A stretch of 8,993 nt of DNA. Source: JBAYHN01 sp041666125 (GTDB lineage Bacteria > Patescibacteriota > Gracilibacteria > UBA1369 > UM-FILTER-53-11). Location: assembly GCA_041666125.1 (NCBI GenBank), contig JBAYHN010000055.1:1-8993 (forward strand), read 5' to 3'. The notes under the pieces were generated by a model that saw nothing but the letters and a program-made list of their open reading frames with translations, was not told the DNA's origin and did not search any database. Below are positions 1 through 5,187 of this stretch, in pieces (within the stretch, counting starts at the first letter, position 1; every line of letters begins with the position of its first letter). Both the position numbers and the translations under genes were made by a program.

Positions 1-587
1 GATTTTTGAAGCTTTTGGGTTCCGGCCGTGAATTTAATTGTAAGTTTACATTCGAAGTTCAGGAAGATGCTTTGGGTATTGCACATGCGCTTAATTTGGC
101 CAAAGATTTTGTTGATGGCGAGGACTGTGCGGTTGTTTTGGGCGATAATATTTTTGAAGATAATTTAGCAGGATCTGTGAATGAATTTCGCAGCGGTGCG
201 CACATTTTCTTAAAAGAAATTGAAGATGCCAGCAGATTTGGTGTGGCGGAAATAAAAGGCAATAAAGTGATTGGAATTGAAGAAAAACCTGCAAATCCAA
301 AGACAAATTTGGCAGTGACCGGCTTTTATATTTACGACAACACGGTTTTCGACATTATTAAAAACATAAAACCTTCCGGACGTGGCGAATTGGAAATCAC
401 AGATGTAAATAATGAGTATATTCGACTAAATAAGATGACTTATACGTCGCTACAAGGACATTGGACAGACAGCGGAACTTTTGAAAGCCTATTCAGGGCT
501 AATAGAATTGCCCGTGATATTTCAATTTCCGGTAAAACAACTCCTTTTGAAGCTCTAATCAAAAAAAGAAATGAGCAAAGGGTCTAA
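1..587 (+). CDS. rmlA: Glucose-1-phosphate thymidylyltransferase-like sugar nucleotidyltransferase, 3' part
   Basis: The C-terminal ~195 residues of an RmlA/RfbA-type enzyme, which joins a sugar 1-phosphate to dTTP (releasing pyrophosphate) to make the dTDP-sugar precursor of rhamnose and other surface sugars. Visible family landmarks are VQEDALGIAHAL, the metal/nucleotide motif VLGDNIF (about residues 44-50 counted from position 6), RFGVAE, IEEKP, AVTGFYIYD, GRGELEITD and HWTDSGT near the end. The frame is open to the window edge. About 60-70 N-terminal residues with the GxGTRL nucleotide-binding loop lie outside, so the TTG at position 6 is not a real start. The estimated full length near 260 aa fits the short RmlA class. 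The TAA stop lies inside the next gene (17-bp overlap), implying translational coupling. The exact nucleotide and sugar are inferred from the family. Confidence 0.9.
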   Translation, partial: FLKLLGSGREFNCKFTFEVQEDALGIAHALNLAKDFVDGEDCAVVLGDNIFEDNLAGSVNEFRSGAHIFLKEIEDASRFGVAEIKGNKVIGIEEKPANPKTNLAVTGFYIYDNTVFDIIKNIKPSGRGELEITDVNNEYIRLNKMTYTSLQGHWTDSGTFESLFRANRIARDISISGKTTPFEALIKKRNEQRV

Positions 588-1506
588 AAAAATCCTACTT
601 AGCGGCTCAATCGCCTACGATTATCTTTATAAATTCCCCGGAGTGTTCCAGGATCGCCTTTTAAACGAACAAAAAGGCCATTTAAGCGTTGCTTTTGGAG
701 TTAAAGATAAATGCATTCACTTTGGCGGTTGCGCCGGCAACACCGCTTATAACGCACAAATGGTTGGCATGGATTTCATTATGATTGGAATTGTTGGCCG
801 CGACTTTGAACAATATGAAAATTGGCTAAAGAAAAATCGCATAAATACAGATTTTGTAATTCGCGATAATTCTTATTTTACTTCGCAGGCAACTGTAACC
901 ACAGACAAACTTGGCCAGCAGATAACATTTTTTTATGAAGGCGCTGCGGAAAATTCAAAAAATCATAGCGGAGAAATTTCAAAAATGATTGGCAAACTTG
1001 CTCCGGAATTGTTGTGTGCGCTCGTTTCGCCAAACAACCACGATTTTATGCTGCAGACAATAAATTCCTGCATAGAAAATCGAGTCCCCTTCTTTTTTGA
1101 TCCGGGCCAGGCATTGCCTTCTTTTAGCGCCAGCGAGCTTTTAAATATAATAAATCACTCACGCGGTGTATTTTTGAATGAATATGAATTCAATATGCTT
1201 AAAAGTGTTTTAAAGTTGGATTTGAAAGAGTTTTTGAGGCTTTGCCCGCTCGTGGTTGTAACGTTGGCAGAGAAAGGTTCCAAAATTTATTTTAATGAAG
1301 AAGTTATTGAGGTGCCGACCAAGCAAATAAAAAATTCTGCGGACCCAACAGGCTGTGGCGATGCATATAGGGCGGGTTTTCTGGCGGAAATTGCTGCGCA
1401 ATTTCCGCACATGGACTTACAATCACTCACAAAAGCAGGCCAAGCTGGAACGCTCCTTGCTTTGGCCTGTTTAAAGTCTTCGGGAACCCAAAATCACGTG
1501 GTTTAA
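571..1506 (+). CDS. PfkB-family kinase, adenosine-kinase-like
   Basis: A 311-aa ribokinase/PfkB-fold kinase that would phosphorylate a nucleoside or sugar with ATP. The N-terminus (SGSIAYDYLYKFPG, residues 11-24), FGGCAGNTAYNA (51-62), WLKKNRINTDFV (85-96) and the C-terminal PfkB signature DPTGCGDAYRAGF (258-270, catalytic Asp264) follow the actinobacterial adenosine kinase pattern more closely than fructokinase or ribokinase. The protein stops after SSGTQNHVV, about 20-25 residues short of where the remembered mycobacterial enzyme ends, so the usual last helix appears missing. The ATG overlaps the end of rmlA by 17 bp and is preceded only by an A-rich stretch, without a GGAGG box. Its TAA ends one base from the stop of the convergent gene. 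A sugar kinase feeding the neighbouring nucleotidyltransferase is the alternative substrate assignment. Confidence 0.85.
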   Translation: MSKGSKKILLSGSIAYDYLYKFPGVFQDRLLNEQKGHLSVAFGVKDKCIHFGGCAGNTAYNAQMVGMDFIMIGIVGRDFEQYENWLKKNRINTDFVIRDNSYFTSQATVTTDKLGQQITFFYEGAAENSKNHSGEISKMIGKLAPELLCALVSPNNHDFMLQTINSCIENRVPFFFDPGQALPSFSASELLNIINHSRGVFLNEYEFNMLKSVLKLDLKEFLRLCPLVVVTLAEKGSKIYFNEEVIEVPTKQIKNSADPTGCGDAYRAGFLAEIAAQFPHMDLQSLTKAGQAGTLLALACLKSSGTQNHVV

Positions 1507-1507
1507 A

Positions 1508-2344
1508 TTAGCCTCGGGAAACGCAATCATCTTCGTCAATTTGTCCATCGTAGTCGTTGTCTAAACCGTCGTTGCATATTTCGGTAGTTGAAGGTTGCTG
1601 TTGTCCGCCATTTTGGTCGTTACAAGTATTTGTAGGATCGGCAGGGCAAGCATCTTGATCATCCGGAATTCTATCACCATCTCTGTCTGGTTGACCTGAT
1701 GGCTGTTCGCCTGCTGAAACACCACAAGCTGGATCAGGATTACTAATACATGGATCACATGCATCGCTATGTTCATCTCCATCAGCATTTGTCCCTATGC
1801 ATTCACCATAAACCGTAGTAGTAAGCGTTTCATCCGGGGTAGCCGGACAAGTATCTAAAAAATCGGGAACATTATCTCCATCTCTATCAGGAAGATTTGG
1901 ATCGTAAGTACAAGTAGTAGGATTTGGAACTGGACGACCTTCACCTTCTCCCTCACTGCCACCATTGTTTCCCTCTCCTTCACCTTCTCCTTCGTTTCCG
2001 CCATTATTGCCTTCTCCCTCGCCTTCGCCTTCATCACAGGGCTTATATCCTTCGTGATGATTATCTTCGCACTCATTGTGATGATGATGATCTTCTTTTT
2101 CTGCGCATTCATCGCCTTCATCGCAGTCAACATACACAACCTCTGGCTCACAACCGCTTGCACCGGCAGCTGCAGCGCCAGCGCCACCAAAAGTAGCAAT
2201 AGCTCTAACAACATTACCTTGTGCGAAATGCCTAAGCCTATCCGTAAGAGTTTGATCTCCGCTGCGAAGGGAATGTCTAACTCCACTTCTTGGAGCCTCA
2301 CTTGTTACTGCTGGTTCTGATTGTCTTAAAAATGGAAATCTCAT
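1508..2344 (-). CDS. Secreted Cys-rich protein with thrombospondin type-3 and MopE-like calcium-binding repeats, probable lipoprotein
   Basis: A 278-aa, very acidic protein. Residues 1-44 are polar and basic. Residues 45-64 are a modestly hydrophobic Ala/Gly stretch ending AGASGC, a plausible lipobox with Cys65 as lipidated residue, though the N-region is unusually long. Residues 73-104 hold Asp/Glu, four Cys, an HHHH run and an HH pair. Residues 105-136 are Gly-Glu repeats split by NNGG (13-residue period). Then come DRDGDNVPDFLDTC (153-166), DGDEHSDAC (188-196) and DRDGDRIPDDQDAC (220-233), which are Ca-binding thrombospondin type-3 repeats. EICNDGLDNDYDGQIDED (255-272) is the MopE-type metal-binding motif. 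Excluding Cys65, 14 cysteines remain, allowing seven disulfides. Metal binding at the cell surface is inferred. The start is supported by a promoter just upstream. The Gly-Glu tract makes the DNA strongly strand-biased. Confidence 0.8.
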   Translation of the reverse strand: MRFPFLRQSEPAVTSEAPRSGVRHSLRSGDQTLTDRLRHFAQGNVVRAIATFGGAGAAAAGASGCEPEVVYVDCDEGDECAEKEDHHHHNECEDNHHEGYKPCDEGEGEGEGNNGGNEGEGEGEGNNGGSEGEGEGRPVPNPTTCTYDPNLPDRDGDNVPDFLDTCPATPDETLTTTVYGECIGTNADGDEHSDACDPCISNPDPACGVSAGEQPSGQPDRDGDRIPDDQDACPADPTNTCNDQNGGQQQPSTTEICNDGLDNDYDGQIDEDDCVSRG

Positions 2345-2355
2345 AAAAAATTGAT

Positions 2356-2408
2356 TTAGTTAAATTATTTTCAGGGGGTTATTCTAACACCTCATCTCGA
2401 TTTGTCAA
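2356..2408 (-). promoter_or_regulatory. Promoter and leader of the calcium-binding-repeat gene
   Basis: On the minus strand, TTGACA (2408-2403), a 16-bp spacer and TAGAAT (2386-2381) form a good sigma70-type promoter. The predicted leader begins near CCTG and carries TAATTTAACTAA (2367-2356), 11 nt before the ATG. The same arrangement, including TTGACAAATC and TAATTTAACTAA, precedes the gene at 6546. No Shine-Dalgarno sequence is present. Confidence 0.7.
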
Positions 2409-2447
2409 AAGAATACTAATTGACAATAACAGGCAAATGTTGACGAA

Positions 2448-3524
2448 TTAGGCCTTTCTGGTTACATACCTTAACCCCTTTATGAGGTAATCTTCCGAAT
2501 CTGAGGCAAAATCAGCAAGTTTTCGTCTAACTTCTCTGACACTTCCCTTCTTATTATCCTTTTCATCAATTAATTCTTTGAATTTAGCTTTTAATTCATC
2601 CAGTTCGCAGTGGATATTTACAGGTTTGATCTCTGGAAATTCCGACCAGAAGTTATCAATCTTCTGCATGTAAGAAATAGGCAAAAATGGAACTTCGAAC
2701 AGTGCGGAAATTATTCCGGCATGCAAACGCATAGCTACAACAAAATCTGCACCCTTCAAGACTTGAAGTATATGAGTAATGTTATTAAATTTTTCTATGT
2801 ATATACTGGTTTTATGCTCAGTGTGTTCAAAAATCTTATTCAATGAACTGTGGTCATAACTACCACCATCCTGTAGTGGAATTAACCTTACATCTAATCT
2901 GTAATTGCTTACTATAAAATCACACAGCTGTGCAATTTTCTTATACATTAAAGTTGAATTTCTCTTAAAATTCCTAAAAGATACAGCCACATAGTTTTTT
3001 TCTTTCTTCAAATTTGGCACATCAGGAATATATAGTGTAGCCAAGTCGGCCGTGTGCTTAGATGGTATGACTAGTTGACTAGTCATAAGTACCGACCTTC
3101 TGTCACGAAAAGTTAACAATTTTGCCACCTTAAATAATCTTTTAATCAACCATTTATTCCAAGGCTTAATATTGCCCACACTGACGCCAATAACCGCTAC
3201 CGGCTTCTTAAAAAAATGTGCAATTAACCCATGTAATGCCCAAAAGGCAGAAACCTGAGCACCTTCTTCATCTGTAAAAAGCCCTCCGCCTCCCAGAATA
3301 AATAGATCGCATGACCTTATTGCCTTTAGTGGTTTTAATAGCCTATTTGGGGCGATTATAGTGCTTAAGGCAGACCTTATACCAAGAGGAAGCAAGTTCC
3401 CCTTCCCCAAGACGTCTATCTTGGCATCCGGAAAAGCCTTATTAACAAGCTTTTTAAGGTTATCCAAAATGAGCTCATCGCCAAGATTATCTACGCCGTA
3501 ATTGCCACAAATTACTACTTTCAT
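2448..3524 (-). CDS. Polysaccharide pyruvyl transferase family protein (CsaB/WcaK-like)
   Basis: A 358-aa protein of the polysaccharide pyruvyl transferase family, which moves a pyruvyl group from phosphoenolpyruvate onto sugars of cell-wall polymers or exopolysaccharide. Seen are the N-terminal GNYGVDNLGDELIL (7-20, matching the CsaB G-Y-G-x-x-N-x-G-D-E pattern), the glycine loop ILGGGGLFTDE (76-86), FRDRRS (139-144) and the C-terminal AMRLHAGI (264-271) holding the family's conserved Arg and His. Length matches CsaB. In bacteria with SLH-domain S-layer proteins CsaB pyruvylates the anchoring polymer, but no SLH domain is visible in this window, so the acceptor is unknown. It lies upstream of the Ca-binding surface protein on the same strand, separated by 103 bp with a separate promoter. 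Its own promoter places the start codon almost at the transcription start. Confidence 0.87.
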   Translation of the reverse strand: MKVVICGNYGVDNLGDELILDNLKKLVNKAFPDAKIDVLGKGNLLPLGIRSALSTIIAPNRLLKPLKAIRSCDLFILGGGGLFTDEEGAQVSAFWALHGLIAHFFKKPVAVIGVSVGNIKPWNKWLIKRLFKVAKLLTFRDRRSVLMTSQLVIPSKHTADLATLYIPDVPNLKKEKNYVAVSFRNFKRNSTLMYKKIAQLCDFIVSNYRLDVRLIPLQDGGSYDHSSLNKIFEHTEHKTSIYIEKFNNITHILQVLKGADFVVAMRLHAGIISALFEVPFLPISYMQKIDNFWSEFPEIKPVNIHCELDELKAKFKELIDEKDNKKGSVREVRRKLADFASDSEDYLIKGLRYVTRKA

Positions 3525-3532
3525 GCCAAAAA

Positions 3533-3561
3533 ACTATATAACAATGAACGCAAAATGTCAT
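3533..3561 (-). promoter_or_regulatory. Promoter of the pyruvyl transferase gene, likely leaderless
   Basis: On the minus strand, ATGACA (3561-3556), a 17-bp spacer and TATAGT (3538-3533). Only 8 nt (TTTTTGGC) separate the -10 box from the ATG at 3524, so transcription would begin at or within about 2 nt of the start codon. No Shine-Dalgarno site could exist on such an mRNA. The 3541-3648 gap otherwise holds only a small GTAC-CTTA-GTAC inverted repeat just upstream of the -35 box. Confidence 0.65.
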
Positions 3562-3640
3562 TTGTACCTTAGTACACAATATGAATAACAGAAAAACAAC
3601 TAAAGCTAGTTAAGTGAATTACCTAAAGAAAGCACTAAAC

Positions 3641-3661
3641 AAAAGCATTTATGCAGCTTTT
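3641..3661 (-). terminator. Possible weak terminator overlapping the rplS stop
   Basis: On the minus strand the arms AAAAGC and GCTTTT (6 bp, 9-nt loop, with an alternative inner GCAT/ATGC pairing) surround the rplS stop codon and are followed by a T-rich run (TTTTGTTT). The stem is short and AU-rich, so termination here is only a possibility. Confidence 0.3.
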
Positions 3662-4020
3662 GCAGTCGGCTCTCCCTTTGGATACACCTTTTCCTCGTAG
3701 AGTTTATGGCCCTTACCTTCTTCCCTTAGGTAATAGAGCTTAGATCTCCTAACCTTGGATTTCCTAGTAACTTCGATCTTGGCAATATTTGGGGAATGAA
3801 TTGGGAAAATCTTCTCGACTCCGACGCCATCTACCACCTTGCGGACGGTAATTGAGCTGTTTAAAGGCGTGCTGCCGGCAGTTTTGATGATTAACCCTTC
3901 ATAAACCTGAATACGCTCCTTATCGCCTTCCCTGATCTTGAGGGACACGCGAACAGTATATCCGCTGCGAAGTTCTGGCAGATCCTTTTTGAGCTGAGTT
4001 GTTTCAAATTCTTTAATCAC
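3649..4020 (-). CDS. rplS: 50S ribosomal protein L19 (bL19)
   Basis: A 123-aa protein matching bL19, which sits on the large subunit near the 30S interface. Recognisable features are the IKEFETTQLKKDLPELRSGYTV opening, split here as IKEFETTQLKK and DLPELRSGYTV, then VSLKIREGDKERIQVYEG, TVRKVVDGVGVEKIFPIHSP, and KSKVRRSKLYYLRE with its basic RNA-binding residues. Length is normal for the family, with a short KGEPTAKAA tail. The start is GTG, placed 8 bp after the TAG-TAA tandem stop of the upstream regulator gene, so the two are probably co-transcribed. No Shine-Dalgarno sequence precedes it. In many bacteria rplS is grouped with rpsP, rimM and trmD; none of these is nearby here. Confidence 0.97.
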   Translation of the reverse strand: MIKEFETTQLKKDLPELRSGYTVRVSLKIREGDKERIQVYEGLIIKTAGSTPLNSSITVRKVVDGVGVEKIFPIHSPNIAKIEVTRKSKVRRSKLYYLREEGKGHKLYEEKVYPKGEPTAKAA

Positions 4021-4028
4021 GGCGGTTA

Positions 4029-4601
4029 CTATACATTGGCTTCTAGGTACTTTTCAAGCTTATTTATTGCAATTATGTTTTCTGTGTCATTAATCAGCTC
4101 TCCAACGAACTTATCGTTGATTTTTAACCTATACAAAAAGTCTTCTTTCGTCATTAAACTCATTTTTAGCGGGCGTTTTGTTTCAATTTCACGGCTTACA
4201 AAGTCTTCCAGGGTCTTTTTATCTATATCTCCCACTATAAATAGGTCTGCCGGAGAGACTTTATCAATGAATATCCCGGATATAATTAGAAGTTCAATTT
4301 CACCGAGCTTTTGAAGTTTCTTGGAAATCTCCTCCAGCGTGCTGGATGATTTTATAAATATGGACCTTAATTCATTAAAAAGTATGAAATTCTTATTAAC
4401 TACATAGAACTTCTTTCTATTCTTTAGTCTGGAACGCAAAATGCCTATGCTCTTTAAATTGCTAAGTTCGCGTCTAACTGAATTAATTTGTTCGCCAAGC
4501 TTCCTAGTAAGTTCTCGGATGAAAAACTCACCGTCAGGATTTAGGAGAAAGGTCTCTAAAAGCTTTATTCTAGCGTTGGATGTAAATAGTCTTTTGAGCA
4601 T
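4029..4601 (-). CDS. Winged-helix transcriptional regulator with degenerate nucleotidyltransferase-like domain
   Basis: A 190-aa protein from the ATG at 4601. The frame extends 21 codons further, but MLKRLFTSNARIKLLETFLL is the usual family opening and a TATAAA sits just ahead of this ATG. Residues 6-66 form an ArsR/MarR-like winged helix (recognition region FIRELTRKLGEQINSVRREL at 27-46, then a basic wing RLKNRKKFYVV). Residues 100-189 look like a minimal nucleotidyltransferase fold: SGIFIDKVSPADLFIVGDID (108-127) aligns with the usual GS...SDIDLLV motif, but the first catalytic Asp is Pro117 and only Asp119 remains, so catalysis is unlikely. I infer a sensor or dimerisation role. The gene ends TAG TAA and leads directly into rplS. 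Such fusions are, from memory, frequent in Patescibacteria. Its target is unknown; autoregulation through nearby palindromes is possible. Confidence 0.75.
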   Translation of the reverse strand: MLKRLFTSNARIKLLETFLLNPDGEFFIRELTRKLGEQINSVRRELSNLKSIGILRSRLKNRKKFYVVNKNFILFNELRSIFIKSSSTLEEISKKLQKLGEIELLIISGIFIDKVSPADLFIVGDIDKKTLEDFVSREIETKRPLKMSLMTKEDFLYRLKINDKFVGELINDTENIIAINKLEKYLEANV

Positions 4602-4605
4602 TTTA

Positions 4606-4674
4606 TTTATACAAGTGGTCTTCAATGTATAAAAAAGTTTATCAATGGTCAAGGCCTTGTACACAAAAAGTGTC
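4606..4674 (-). promoter_or_regulatory. Promoter/operator region of the winged-helix regulator gene
   Basis: Upstream of the 4601 ATG the minus strand shows TATAAA (4611-4606) only 4 nt before the start. Further up are TTGACC and a TATACA/TACATT -10 candidate. An imperfect inverted repeat GTACAC-AAAAA-GTGTCT (4659-4675, plus-strand reading) lies about 60-75 bp from the start, where an operator could act. The exact -35/-10 pair cannot be fixed by eye. Confidence 0.35.
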
Positions 4675-4683
4675 TATAATCTT

Positions 4684-4707
4684 TCGACTATTCAACTAGT
4701 CAACTAA
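4684..4707. repeat. Three tandem 8-bp units
   Basis: TCGACTAT, TCAACTAG and TCAACTAA follow one another without gaps. The last two differ only at the final base. They lie in the 239-bp non-coding gap 4602-4840. The 12-mer ACTAGTCAACTA inside (4695-4706) recurs as its complement within the pyruvyl transferase gene (3072-3083). The function is unknown; a protein-binding site is one possibility. Confidence 0.4.
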
Positions 4708-4805
4708 CCATATAGTAAGTAAAAGAGCCCAAAAACCTACCTCGTTGAACAATAAAAGTCTTCTTTGAAGATATGTATTTTGATGTGTAATTTTTATGCG
4801 CGAAA

Positions 4806-4829
4806 GTTGTATACTTTTTGTATACGAAC
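4806..4829. promoter_or_regulatory. Palindrome with AAAAA/TTTTT centre after the LapA-like gene
   Basis: GTTGTATAC, TTTTT and GTATACGAAC form a 9-bp inverted repeat with a single bulged G. It begins about 11 nt past the stop of the LapA-like gene. It could be that gene's weak terminator, although no U tract follows on the minus strand. It could also be an operator, since its layout (GTA-pyrimidine-AC, AAAAA, GT-purine-T) matches the imperfect repeat at 4659-4675. Confidence 0.4.
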
Positions 4830-4840
4830 GATCTGTTAAT

Positions 4841-5089
4841 TTATGCCATTCCTCCTGGCTGTTCTTCGTCTTCTTCGTTGCTTTTTAGTAGTGAATTTAG
4901 GAATCCAAAATAGAAACCTCCGGCAAAAATTCCAAGTACGGCAATTCCGAAAATGATTATAGTTGGGCTCGTCTCAATTGCAGAAAAAAGAACTGTAAAA
5001 CCTCTAAATTCCGAACCTATGTTTTGGAAAGCTATTATTAGAATTAGGACCGTTAATATTATCGAACCTACGAGATAGAATATTTTCAT
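4841..5089 (-). CDS. Small LapA-domain-like (DUF1049) two-helix membrane protein
   Basis: An 82-aa protein with two membrane segments, residues about 4-23 (FYLVGSIILTVLILIIAFQN) and 43-66 (Gly-rich, through GIFAGGFYFGF), followed by a polar acidic tail (NEEDEEQPGG). The first helix ends with FQN, then a short beta-like stretch (FTVLF), a linker and a glycine-containing second helix. This is the layout of LapA/DUF1049 proteins, whose E. coli member works with LapB in lipopolysaccharide assembly. Most other members are uncharacterised, and an outer-membrane role cannot be assumed here. The ATG is only 6 nt from a TAGAAT box, so the mRNA may be leaderless. It lies downstream of trigger factor but behind its terminator hairpin, hence probably a separate transcript. 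Confidence 0.6.
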   Translation of the reverse strand: MKIFYLVGSIILTVLILIIAFQNIGSEFRGFTVLFSAIETSPTIIIFGIAVLGIFAGGFYFGFLNSLLKSNEEDEEQPGGMA

Positions 5090-5095
5090 GTTTTT

Positions 5096-5124
5096 ATTCT
5101 ACACCAGCGAGAAGTACGGGTAAA
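5096..5124 (-). promoter_or_regulatory. Promoter of the LapA-like gene, likely leaderless
   Basis: On the minus strand, TTTACC (5124-5119), a 17-bp spacer and TAGAAT (5101-5096), then AAAAAC and the ATG at 5089. With 6 nt between the -10 box and the start codon, the transcript would begin at about the A of the ATG. The -35 box matches consensus at 4 of 6 positions. Confidence 0.5.
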
Positions 5125-5129
5125 TGCAA

Positions 5130-5160
5130 CAAAGGCGACAGATTTACTTTGTCGCCTTTG
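5130..5160 (-). terminator. Terminator hairpin of the trigger factor gene
   Basis: CAAAGGCGACA (5130-5140) and TGTCGCCTTTG (5150-5160) form a perfect 11-bp stem with a 9-nt loop, about 27 nt after the trigger factor stop on the minus strand. GCAA/TTGC can extend the stem past a one-base bulge. The following TTGCATTT is only a weak U tract. It lies between trigger factor and the LapA-like promoter. Confidence 0.7.
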
Positions 5161-5187
5161 CTTGCAAATTAGTTTTATAAAATCTTC

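Noticed and set aside
1924..2320. Plus-strand open frames of 88-90 codons opposite the Gly-Glu repeat
   Set aside because: They are antisense to a real gene and arise from the purine/pyrimidine bias of its Gly-Glu and His codons.
3541..3648. A small gene or RNA in the gap between rplS and the pyruvyl transferase gene
   Set aside because: No open frame of useful length and no stable hairpin beyond the small GTAC repeat and the promoter.
4130..4150. ATACAAAAAGT with a following CTTTCG inside the winged-helix gene, and ATACAAAAAGTA before the 8394 ATG
   Set aside because: They resemble the AAAAA-centred repeats but lack symmetrical arms. A match of this length is expected by chance in AT-rich DNA.
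4029..4664. Longer start (ATG at 4664) for the winged-helix gene
   Set aside because: The extra 21 residues lie over the predicted promoter region, and the family-typical opening begins at 4601.
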